Assembly (NCBI GenBank): GCA_963848675.1
Contig: CAWKEY010000015.1
Location: 1 to 64,000, forward strand
DNA length: 64,000 nucleotides
DNA from: CAWKEY01 sp963848675
GTDB lineage: Bacteria > Pseudomonadota > Gammaproteobacteria > Methylococcales > Methylomonadaceae
Direction: 5' to 3'
The position numbers and the translations under genes were made by a program. The notes under the pieces were generated by a model. The model was not told the origin of the DNA. It saw nothing but the letters and a program-made list of their open reading frames with translations, and ran no database searches. Positions 34,645-42,741 of this stretch are shown in pieces; positions within the stretch are counted from its first letter, which is position 1; every line of letters starts with the position of its first letter.

Positions 34645-34903
34645 AACGGCAGGGCTTGATATAAATACCTGCGAATAATAAGACAAGCCTGCTTTGTTTT
34701 TAGATCACTAAATTCCACATTTACTCTGTGAACAAAGTCTGTAAATCCATTAAAGCTCAGATAAATCAAACAAATCTGCAGCCCTGTTCAATCTAGCCGA
34801 AAAATGGACACGCTGTATTCGCTTGCTTCGTCCTTCGCCATATGCGAACTGAACAAACCAATGGTTTTCACGCCATGTTGTTTGGCCAGGTTAGTGATGC
34901 CAT
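34645..34903 (-). pseudogene. second, decayed MNT nucleotidyltransferase copy
   Basis: Minus-strand sequence reads GITNLAKQHGVKTIGLFSS…MAKDEASE before stops appear. It aligns along its length with the MNT remnant at 33037 (shared TATTCGCAGG, AAGATG, CAGTATTTAT blocks). This copy keeps the N-terminal part that the first lacks, but has lost the active-site Gly and reading frame. It runs into the HEPN start that fuses with BrnT. Confidence 0.6.
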
Positions 34904-34978
34904 TGGTTGTCAGTAATCAATTTGTTATTCGTTTTCACTCAACCTACGGTTCTGCCACCGTTTAATCATTAGACATCG

Positions 34979-35052
34979 TCATGTTGAGCAACGATAAAAT
35001 TGTTGCCCAACCTACTCAGCTGTTTAACAGCATGAAGCAAGAAAAGTCAGAT
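34979..35052 (-). pseudogene. decayed N-terminal piece of a second DUF4258 gene
   Basis: Minus strand reads LLHAVKQLSRL.., close to LPHAVKQMSRP of the intact copy at 33721. The shared block spans tgtttaac-gcatga-gcaagaaaag. It ends where palindrome copy 5 begins at 35053. Confidence 0.5.
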
Positions 35053-35071
35053 GGTACGCGATGCATGCTAC
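35053..35071. repeat. palindrome of the GGTACGCGATGCGTACC family, copy 5
   Basis: GGTACGCGATGCATGCTAC, a degenerate copy placed at the break of the DUF4258 remnant. Confidence 0.55.
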
Positions 35072-35742
35072 ATCAGCTTGTTTGCAGTAGCTCCTATTAC
35101 ACTATCGCTAATTTTACTCAGCGGGAGCAGTGCAGCCTACGCGGCTTGTTAGGTATTGGCCTAAAGCCTGAAGCGCAAAAATACGCTTTCGACCTGCAGG
35201 GAGTTGCCGGATTGCAGAAACCCAGGAATCAAAATGACCTTTTCCCGTGACGGCTGAACTGCGTAAACCCAAAGAGCACCCCGGCGCTAAATGTACTGGG
35301 ATTAATGGCTGCTAAATCGGTGTAGAGTTTTCGGAAAAGGGACGCGGTTTTGCTCATATAGCAATCGCTGATCCAAGAAGTATTACTGACTCGACACGAC
35401 CTGGGATCTTACGTAACAATGTAGCGCACAACTTTTAAAAACAGCCAAAGTTGATACGTTTGCAAATGCTGAAGGGATTACATCATTTTGTTCTTCCGTT
35501 GTAAGGTGATGTCATTAGAACATTGTAAGCTTGTCATCTTTGTGTTTTATCCATTCCGATTTTCACCTTGAGCCAAATACAGCGCATGATTTATTTCTGA
35601 GCAATTAATCTAAATTAGATTACATAAAGCGGATATTTTGTCGATGCCGAACGAATGATCATATGGTTTCCATATATCAACTCTTTTACGCTCAAGTTGC
35701 TTAGGATAGGTTGTTATTGTTTTCAATCAGATTTAAAGAGTT
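35072..35742. other. gene-free region downstream of leuD
   Basis: About 670 bases with no reading frame I can support on either strand and no clear repeat or terminator. The base composition turns AT-rich after 35400. It probably represents decayed island DNA between the leuD end and the toxin-antitoxin modules. Confidence 0.5.
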
Positions 35743-36354
35743 CTAAACCCACAACCAAGGAAAATCCCGCTTATGCTGGACTTCATACTGGTCGATCTTG
35801 TCGACATGCTTTAAGGTCAAGCCGATGTCGTCCAGTCCGCTGAGCAGATTGCCTTTGCGAAAAGGATCGATCTCGAAGCTAAAGCCGTTGCCGCCGGGGG
35901 TGATCACCTGTTGGTTTTCCAGATCGACGGTAAAGCGCACGCCTTCGTTGGCGGCGATTTCGCTCATCAATTTATCCAGTTTATCTTTCTCGACTTTAAT
36001 TGCCAGGATGCCGTTTTTAAAGCAGTTGTTATAAAAAATATCGGCATAGCTGGTGGAAATAATCGTGTTGAAACCATAATCGGCAATCGCCCAGGGCGCG
36101 TGTTCGCGCGATGAGCCGCAGCCGAAGTTGTCGCCCACCACCAGGATCTTGGCACCCTTGAAAGCGGGCTTGTTCAGTTCAAATTCCGGGTTGTCGCTGC
36201 CGTCGTCATTGAAACGCCAGTCGTGAAACAGGTGCTGACCAAAGCCGCTGCGTTCCACTTTTTTCAAGAACTGCTTGGGGATGATCTGGTCGGTATCGAC
36301 ATTGCTGCGGTTCATCAACGCGGCAATGCTTTCGTGTTTTTTGTACGGTTCCAT
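35743..36354 (-). CDS. leuD: 3-isopropylmalate dehydratase small subunit LeuD
   Basis: 203 residues from ATG 36354 (GGAA upstream). Swivel-domain subunit of isopropylmalate isomerase: NVDTDQIIPKQFLK, GDNFGCGSSREHAPWAI, SYADIFYNNCFKNG. The last motif set contacts substrate at the LeuC interface. An in-frame TTG at 36378 is less likely. Ends WLWV. It follows leuC on the same strand across a gap with inverted hairpins; leuB and the synthase lie beyond the island. Confidence 0.95.
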   Translation of the reverse strand: MEPYKKHESIAALMNRSNVDTDQIIPKQFLKKVERSGFGQHLFHDWRFNDDGSDNPEFELNKPAFKGAKILVVGDNFGCGSSREHAPWAIADYGFNTIISTSYADIFYNNCFKNGILAIKVEKDKLDKLMSEIAANEGVRFTVDLENQQVITPGGNGFSFEIDPFRKGNLLSGLDDIGLTLKHVDKIDQYEVQHKRDFPWLWV

Positions 36355-36402
36355 AAATATTTCCGTTAGATTTTGCAAATTAAGCGCGAAGCACTTACCG
36401 TT

Positions 36403-36495
36403 CCTTCTCCCACCGGGAGAAGGTTAGGATGAGGGGATCAAAAAGGCAGTGCTTATTTGATTCTCCTCACCCCAACCCTCTCCAGCAGGAGAGGG
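36403..36495. repeat. inverted pair of REP-like hairpins (BIME-like)
   Basis: Two perfect hairpins: CCTTCTCCC (36403-36411) with 36415-36423, and CCCTCTCC (36476-36483) with 36488-36495. Flanks (GGTTAGGATGAGGGG and CTCCTCACCCCAACC) show the units face each other. They separate leuC from leuD and could stabilise or attenuate the message. Confidence 0.7.
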
Positions 36496-36514
36496 AGCCT
36501 AACTCAACAGTCGC

Positions 36515-37912
36515 CTATAGCTTACGAATGTCAACAAAGTGGCCAGCGGCTGCTGCGGCTGCGGCCATGGCCGGAGACACCAGATGGGTGCGTCCGCCCT
36601 TGCCCTGACGGCCTTCGAAATTGCGGTTTGAGGTCGAGGCGCAGCGCTGGCCTTTGGACAATTCATCGCCATTCATCGCCAGACACATGGAGCAGCCCGG
36701 ATCGCGCCATTCCCAACCGGCGTCGATAAAGATTTTATCCAGGCCTTCCTGTTCGGCTTGTAGCTTGACGTGATACGAGCCGGGTACGGCAATCGCGGTG
36801 ACGCCGTTGGCTACCTTGGTGCCTTTCGCCACTTCGGCGGCGATGCGAATATCTTCGATGCGGCCATTGGTGCAGGAACCAATGAAGACAAAATCGACCG
36901 GAATGTCGGTGATTTTGGTGTTGGGCGTCAGGCCCATGTAGGCCAGGGCGCTTTCACAGGCCTTACGTTTGCTTTCATCAGTAAAACTGTCCGGTGCCGG
37001 CACCACGCCATCGACGCCGGCCACTTGCTCGGGCGAGGTGCCCCAGGATACTTGCGGGGCAATCTCGGCGGCATCCAACACGACAGTGGCGTCGAATACC
37101 GCACCTTCGTCGCTGGGCAGCGTTTTCCAGTAAGCCAAAGCCTGCTCCCAGTATTGACCGGAGGGTGCAAACTCGCGGCCTTTCAAATATTCGTAGGTTT
37201 TTTCGTCGGGCGCGACCAGGCCGGCGCGAGCGCCCGCTTCAATCGCCATATTGCACAGCGTCATGCGGCCTTCCATCGACAAGGCTCTGATCGCCGAGCC
37301 GGTATATTCGATCACATAACCGGTGCCGCCCGCCGTGCCAATCTTGCCGGTGATCGCCAGGGCAATATCCTTGGCAGAGGCGTATTTGGATAACTCGCCA
37401 TTAACCACAATCTGCATGGTTTTGGATTTTTTCTGCGGCAGGGTTTGCGTGGCCATGACATGCTCGACTTCGGAGGTGCCGATGCCGAAAGCCAGCGCGC
37501 CAAACGCGCCGTGCGTCGCGGTATGGCTGTCGCCGCACACCACCACCATGCCGGGATGCACGAAACCATGTTCGGGCACCACCACATGAATCACGCCATT
37601 ATTGGGGTTTTTCATGTCATACAGGTTCAGACCGTTTTCCCGGCAGTTTTCCGCCATGGTTTCGATCTGTTTTTTGGCAATCGGATCGGCAATTGGCAGA
37701 TCGCGATTCTTGGTCGGTACGCAGTGATCCATCGTCGCCAGGATGCTGTGCGGATTGCGCACCTTGCGACCGGATAAACGCAGTCCTTCAAAGGCCTGCG
37801 GACTGGTCACTTCATGCATCAGATGCCGGTCGACATACAGCAAAGGCGCCTGTCCGGCCGCATCGACGACCAGATGGCTGTCCCAGATTTTTTCATACAT
37901 GGTCTTTTTCAT
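36515..37912 (-). CDS. leuC: 3-isopropylmalate dehydratase large subunit LeuC
   Basis: 465 residues from ATG 37912, equal to E. coli LeuC (466). Aconitase-family [4Fe-4S] enzyme: cluster Cys in IGSCTNGR and DPGCSMCLAMN, VVCGDSHTATHGAFGALAFGIG, and CVPTKNRD. An in-frame 5' extension to 37975 lacks family similarity. Together with LeuD it isomerises 2- to 3-isopropylmalate. The upstream 180 bases hold no obvious leader peptide. Confidence 0.95.
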   Translation of the reverse strand: MKKTMYEKIWDSHLVVDAAGQAPLLYVDRHLMHEVTSPQAFEGLRLSGRKVRNPHSILATMDHCVPTKNRDLPIADPIAKKQIETMAENCRENGLNLYDMKNPNNGVIHVVVPEHGFVHPGMVVVCGDSHTATHGAFGALAFGIGTSEVEHVMATQTLPQKKSKTMQIVVNGELSKYASAKDIALAITGKIGTAGGTGYVIEYTGSAIRALSMEGRMTLCNMAIEAGARAGLVAPDEKTYEYLKGREFAPSGQYWEQALAYWKTLPSDEGAVFDATVVLDAAEIAPQVSWGTSPEQVAGVDGVVPAPDSFTDESKRKACESALAYMGLTPNTKITDIPVDFVFIGSCTNGRIEDIRIAAEVAKGTKVANGVTAIAVPGSYHVKLQAEQEGLDKIFIDAGWEWRDPGCSMCLAMNGDELSKGQRCASTSNRNFEGRQGKGGRTHLVSPAMAAAAAAAGHFVDIRKL

Positions 37913-38092
37913 GGCATATTCCAAAGCTTGCAGTGCGGCTCTTATAGAGAGCGCATGACGTGTTACGGGGGTCAATCAACGGCATAGTCAAACTATGCGC
38001 AACGGGGTATTGTCCCCTAAAAGCCATCCTATTTGCAATTTGGGGGTCACTTCCAGTGCTGAACTTAATGTTGCTCCACTTTGTTTAGTCAA

Positions 38093-38683
38093 TCAGGTTT
38101 CATCTTTGCCAACCCAGTGCTTCACGGCAGGAGGCTGATAATTGACATAGCGCTCCAGCAGCGCGTCTGGATTTGTATCCACCATCAACATGGCGCGGTG
38201 ATGTTCTTTAACAAACTGCTCGGCCAAAACGTGATCCAGGAACTGGATCAACGCATCGTAATAACCTGCCACATTCAGCAGACCGCACGGCTTATGGTGA
38301 AATCCCAGCTGCGCCCAAGTCCACATCTCAAATAATTCCTCAAGCGTGCCTATGCCGCCAGGGAGGGCTATGAAGCCATCGGAAAGCTCGGCCATCAGCA
38401 TCTTCCTCTCATGCATGGATTGGGTGACATGCAATGCAGTCAGATGCTGGTGCGCGACTTCTTTATGCGCCAGGGCCTTCGGGATGACGCCGATGGCTTG
38501 GCCGCCCAGCTTCAATACCTGATCCGCCACCCTGCCCATGATGCCGATACTGGCGCCTCCGTACACCAGTCTGATATTCCGGCTGACCAATGCTTCGGCC
38601 AGTGAACAAGCGGCTGAGGCGTATGCCTCGATCCGCCCGGGGCTTGAGCCGCAATAGATACAGATGCTGTTAATGGTTGTCAT
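38093..38683 (-). CDS. LOG family nucleotide 5'-monophosphate phosphoribohydrolase
   Basis: 196 residues from ATG 38683. Rossmann-like LOG/TIGR00730 family: ICIYCGSSPG, LVYGGASIGIMGRVAD, and the diagnostic ALPGGIGTLEELFEMWTWAQLG (PGGxGTxxE). These enzymes release adenine-type bases from nucleoside monophosphates; in bacteria the physiological role is usually unclear. An extension to 38716 is in frame but lacks similarity. Confidence 0.87.
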   Translation of the reverse strand: MTTINSICIYCGSSPGRIEAYASAACSLAEALVSRNIRLVYGGASIGIMGRVADQVLKLGGQAIGVIPKALAHKEVAHQHLTALHVTQSMHERKMLMAELSDGFIALPGGIGTLEELFEMWTWAQLGFHHKPCGLLNVAGYYDALIQFLDHVLAEQFVKEHHRAMLMVDTNPDALLERYVNYQPPAVKHWVGKDET

Positions 38684-38814
38684 GTTTGCCTTGCTGTCGA
38701 AGGGTATTGCCGGCATCCGGCTTCCTGATTAAATTAACGCTTCAGCCAAAATCGGAATGGTATAACTGCATAAACCTACAGCAAGCTGACTGGCGGATAA
38801 AGCAGACATTACTG

Positions 38815-39531
38815 TCAAAACTCGGCATCATGATAAACATTCTGCACATCATCCAGATCGTTCAACATATCCAAAAATTTTTCAAACAGGGGAATATCAT
38901 CACCGCTAATCGTGGTCACGCTTTTGGGCAGAAATTGAATCTCGTCCACCTCAAAATCAATCTCACCCGGAGCATCCGCCAAAGCCTGTTTGGCCTTGAA
39001 GTAGTCGGCCTGGGGCGTGAAGACGGTGACTATGCCATCATCGCTTTCAATATCGGTCACATCGACATCGGCCGAAAGCAAGGCCTCAAGAACAACGTCC
39101 TCGTCAGCATGTTTAAATGCCAGGATGGCGGCATGGTCAAACATGTGGCTGACCGTGCCCTGAGTGCCAATTTTACATTTTGTTTTAGTAAAACATAGAC
39201 GTACATCGCCAAAAGTACGGTTAGGGTTATCGGTCAGGCAGTCGACTATCACCATGCAGCCGCCGGGGCCATAGCCTTCGTAGCGCGCAGGCGCGAAATC
39301 CTCACCACCGCCGCCTTTCGCTTTGTCGATAGCTTTTTCAATCACATGGGTAGGGACCTGGTCTTTCTTGGCGCGCTCGATCAAGCCTCGCAAGGCTAGA
39401 TTGCCAGCCGGATCGATGCCTCCCGATTTGGCGCTTACATAGATTTCACGGCCATATTTGCTGTAGACCTTTGCCTTGGCATCAGACGTTTTGGCCATAG
39501 ACACTTTACGGTTTTGATAGGCTCTGCCCAT
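38815..39531 (-). CDS. YebC/PmpR family protein, YeeN type
   Basis: 238 residues, the exact length of E. coli YeeN and with its features: a short MGRAYQNRK start, KVYSKYGREIYVSAKSGG, ERAKKDQVPTHVIEKAIDKAKGGGGE, and RYEGYGPGGCMVIVDCLTDNPNRT. The family includes DNA-binding regulators and, by recent work on YebC proteins, translation factors that help ribosomes at proline stretches. The substrate of this subtype is uncertain. Confidence 0.88.
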   Translation of the reverse strand: MGRAYQNRKVSMAKTSDAKAKVYSKYGREIYVSAKSGGIDPAGNLALRGLIERAKKDQVPTHVIEKAIDKAKGGGGEDFAPARYEGYGPGGCMVIVDCLTDNPNRTFGDVRLCFTKTKCKIGTQGTVSHMFDHAAILAFKHADEDVVLEALLSADVDVTDIESDDGIVTVFTPQADYFKAKQALADAPGEIDFEVDEIQFLPKSVTTISGDDIPLFEKFLDMLNDLDDVQNVYHDAEF

Positions 39532-39868
39532 TTTGCGGTTGCTCCGATGACAATAATAAAGCGGCAGATTTTACAGATAAGTATTTGCATAGGAAACTTA
39601 TGAATTGCCTGACAACGCATGGCAGGTCAGGAACTCACAGTCATACCGCATGAGTCCGCCATGTATGACTATCCTGTTTGATTGCTTGTGGTAATCGATA
39701 GTAACGCAGGCGATGAACGCGAGTAGCCGGCTACTACCAATGGGGTTAAAAGTGCGCGTAGAATGATGGTGGCAAACCCATAAAAGTGCCCCTTTAAGAA
39801 ATGGCGGGCTTGAGGGTGGCTGATGGTAGTTTGAAGCACTGCATGGAATACAAAATCAGAGGTAAAGC
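39532..39868. other. divergent intergenic region, no gene seen
   Basis: Sits between the YebC-family and HpnN starts, so it should hold both promoters; I could not place -35/-10 pairs convincingly. The HpnN side ends with GAGGTAAAGC before ATG 39869, a good ribosome-binding site. Confidence 0.5.
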
Positions 39869-42499
39869 ATGAAAAAGATTTCCGAAGTTTGCATTCATTT
39901 TCTGGTCGCTCTGGAAAACGGCTTATTGCGTTATCCGAAGACGCTGATTTTGTTGGTTTGCATAAGTTGCGGATTCAGCCTGTTTTACGCGGCCGGCCAT
40001 TTGGGCATTGATACGGACACAACCAAAATATTATCGGAGGATTTGCCTTTTCAACAGGATCGAAAACGCTTCCTTGAGGCCTTTCCGCAGGATGATCAGG
40101 CCATATTGGTGGTTGTCGACGCCCAGACACCAGAACAAACCACGCGCGCGCTGGCTTTTCTCGGAGGCCAATTCCGGAATCAAAAGCAGCAGATTCAATC
40201 GGTCTATATTCCCGGCGAAGGGGATTTTTTCGAACGGCATGGCCTGCTGTATCAAGACATTGACGATCTCGAGGAATTGGCCGCCAGGTTGGCGGAAGCA
40301 CAACCTTTTATCGGCACGCTGTCCAAGGACAACAGCCTGAAGGGTTTGCTGTCTATTATCGAACAGGCCATCACCACGGAGGCGCGCGAGTTGCCGGTCG
40401 ATTTGAATCCCTTGCTGGCTAAAATTCGCACAGCGGTTCGGGCCGTGCTGGAAGGCAAAACGTATCAATTGTCCTGGCAGCAGATGATGCTGGGTGAAGA
40501 TCCGCAGCTCTTGAGTACCCAGCGCTTTATCCTGCTCAAGCCGCAACTTGATTTTAACGGGTTGATGCCTGCCGAAAAGCCGCTGGTAGCGGTGCGCACT
40601 ATCGTGGACGCAGCCAAAAAAGCTTTCCCCGGCGTTCAAATACGCTTGACCGGCGAAGTCGTGCTGGAGCATGACGAGCTGGTCAGCGTGACCTACAGCG
40701 CCGAAATGGCCGCGCTGTTTTCCTTTATTCTGGTTGTTTTAGCGTTATCAATCGGCCTGCGCTCAATACGGTTGACATTGATCACGCTCAGCGTTCTGGT
40801 GATGGGTTTGCTGTTGACCACCGGCTTTGCGGCTCTCGCCATCGGGCATCTGAATATCATTTCTGTCGCCTTTGCAACTTTGTATATTGGCATCGGCGTT
40901 GATTACGCGATTCAACTATGCCTGCGCTACCGGGAATTATTACAAAAGCAATTGCCGCGGCAGCAGGCGCTGACCGATGCTGTGCACAAAGTGGCGCCCT
41001 CCCTTGCTCTGTGCGCGATTACCACGGCGGCGGGGTTCTTTGCATTCATCCCGACGGCCTATACCGGCGTCTCCGAGCTGGGCATCATCGCCGGCGTGGG
41101 TATATTGATATCGCTGCTGATTACGCTGACAGCGCTGCCGGCGCTGTTGAAAGTGTTTCCGTTGCAGTATTCGCCGCCGGCCGCGGCAGCCGAGGGTCTA
41201 TTTCCGGATTGGGTTTACCACTTTCCGATGCGGCATGCGGTGCTTGTCAAATGGACGACGCTCGCGCTGATACTTGCGGGCCTCGGCTTGCTGACGCAGG
41301 CCCGCTTCGACATTAACCCGATCAATTTGCGCGATCCCGGCAGCGAGTCTGTCGCCACCTTCAAGGAATTGCTAAAAACCAAAGACACGTCGCCGATGAC
41401 CTTAACGGTGCTGGCCAGCACCAAGGAGGAGGCGCTTGCAATGGCACAGCAGCTAAAACAGCTGGAATCGGTTGAAAATGCGCTGACGATTTTCGATTTT
41501 ATTCCCGAGGATCAGGAAGCCAAACTGGCCGTTTTAGAGGATTTATCCGTGGTGATGGGGCTCCGCTTGACGACGTTCCCGCCTGTTTACCAAGATAGCG
41601 CCGACAACAACTTGGCAGCGCTGGAAAAATTTAGACAGGCTATCCACGAGCATTTAAGCGCCAAACCAAGCAGTGGGCTAGCGGAAACCTTGCGCCCGCT
41701 GCGCGATGATCTGGAGCGGCTTATTACGGCGCTGCAATCCGAATCCGCGCCGGCCAGAAAGGTAAAACTGGACAGGCTGCAGTTCAGTTTGCTGGATACG
41801 CTGCCCGATACCATGAACGCGCTGTTAAAAGCCCTGCAAGCCGGGCCTGTCACGATCGATGCGCTGCCCGAAGACTTGAGCGAACGCTGGCTCAGTAAGG
41901 GGGGCATTTACCGGATCATGATCGCGCCCGCCAAGGATCTTAACGATGATAAAAATCTGCGCGCCTTTATTGCCGAAGTCCGGCGGCTGGCGCCCGATGC
42001 CACGGATTTGCCGGTTATTTATCTGGAATCGGGCAATGCCATCGTGGGAGCCTTTCAACAGGCGCTGGTCAGCGCGCTGGCAGCCATTATCCTGGTTTTG
42101 CTGCTCACTCAACGCAGCAGCAAGGATGCGCTGCTGATCCTTCTGCCCTTGCTGATGACGGCCATCCTGACCGCCGCCTCAACGGTCTTGATGAATAATC
42201 CGTTTAATTTTGCCAACATCATAATCATCCCGCTGCTGTTTGGTCTGGGTGTCGACGGCGGCATCTATATCATGCATCGCTTAAGGAATCCGGATCAGGA
42301 GAGCAGTGTGCTGCACACCAGTACGGCAAGAGGCTTGTTCTTCAGCCAGCTGACCACGCTCTGCAGTCTGGTCAGCATGGCTGTCACGCCGCATCTGGGC
42401 CTGGCAAGCATGGGCAAACTGCTGTCCATTGGCCTGAGCCTGACGATAATCTGCACGCTGGTCGTATTACCGGCATTTGCCCATAGGTTGCGCAGCTGA
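39869..42499 (+). CDS. hpnN: hopanoid-associated RND transporter HpnN
   Basis: 876 residues, MMPL/RND type: one N-terminal helix, a large periplasmic loop, five helices (about 275-430, with AFATLYIGIGVDYAIQLCLRYRE), a second helix and loop, and five final helices (with PLLFGLGVDGGIYIMHRLRN). Both halves carry the GxxxDY/G-type motif. HpnN moves hopanoids to the outer membrane in hopanoid producers, which include methanotrophs. No other hpn gene is here. ATG 39869 has a strong ribosome-binding site. Confidence 0.87.
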   Translation: MKKISEVCIHFLVALENGLLRYPKTLILLVCISCGFSLFYAAGHLGIDTDTTKILSEDLPFQQDRKRFLEAFPQDDQAILVVVDAQTPEQTTRALAFLGGQFRNQKQQIQSVYIPGEGDFFERHGLLYQDIDDLEELAARLAEAQPFIGTLSKDNSLKGLLSIIEQAITTEARELPVDLNPLLAKIRTAVRAVLEGKTYQLSWQQMMLGEDPQLLSTQRFILLKPQLDFNGLMPAEKPLVAVRTIVDAAKKAFPGVQIRLTGEVVLEHDELVSVTYSAEMAALFSFILVVLALSIGLRSIRLTLITLSVLVMGLLLTTGFAALAIGHLNIISVAFATLYIGIGVDYAIQLCLRYRELLQKQLPRQQALTDAVHKVAPSLALCAITTAAGFFAFIPTAYTGVSELGIIAGVGILISLLITLTALPALLKVFPLQYSPPAAAAEGLFPDWVYHFPMRHAVLVKWTTLALILAGLGLLTQARFDINPINLRDPGSESVATFKELLKTKDTSPMTLTVLASTKEEALAMAQQLKQLESVENALTIFDFIPEDQEAKLAVLEDLSVVMGLRLTTFPPVYQDSADNNLAALEKFRQAIHEHLSAKPSSGLAETLRPLRDDLERLITALQSESAPARKVKLDRLQFSLLDTLPDTMNALLKALQAGPVTIDALPEDLSERWLSKGGIYRIMIAPAKDLNDDKNLRAFIAEVRRLAPDATDLPVIYLESGNAIVGAFQQALVSALAAIILVLLLTQRSSKDALLILLPLLMTAILTAASTVLMNNPFNFANIIIIPLLFGLGVDGGIYIMHRLRNPDQESSVLHTSTARGLFFSQLTTLCSLVSMAVTPHLGLASMGKLLSIGLSLTIICTLVVLPAFAHRLRS

Positions 42500-42741
42500 C
42501 ATGAGTCATTGATGTCAGGCAATGAATTGACTTGAGATCGGTCCGATTTTAAGGGGCTTTCATTGCTCATGGTGAGCAAAAATGTTAGCGTGATAATCAA
42601 AAACTGACTTTCAATGCCAATGCGAGAGCAAAAAATACTTAGATCCTCCCATCTTAATCGGCTCTCCTGCGCGAATACCCACGGCAGCTCCCAGGAGGCG
42701 AAGCGGGGAGCCGCTTTGTTTTATGATCCGGGAACTGCAAA
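42500..42741. other. gap before the Wadjet operon
   Basis: 242 bases without a gene. Close to the operon it contains CAGGAGGCGAAGCGGGGAG, and GGGAAC lies just before the jetA TTG. The promoter of the defence operon must lie here; no clear box was recognised. Confidence 0.4.

Noticed and set aside
32375..35071. Repeated palindromes as a CRISPR array
   Set aside because: The spacing is irregular, from about 145 to nearly 1000 bases, with genes between copies, and no cas genes are present.
35005..35154. GCCCAAC and GTTAGGT as ends of a long attC
   Set aside because: The left core lies inside the DUF4258 remnant, and the bases between do not fold into an attC-like stem.
36770..37393. 207-codon plus-strand frame across leuC
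   Set aside because: Antisense shadow of a conserved [4Fe-4S] dehydratase gene.
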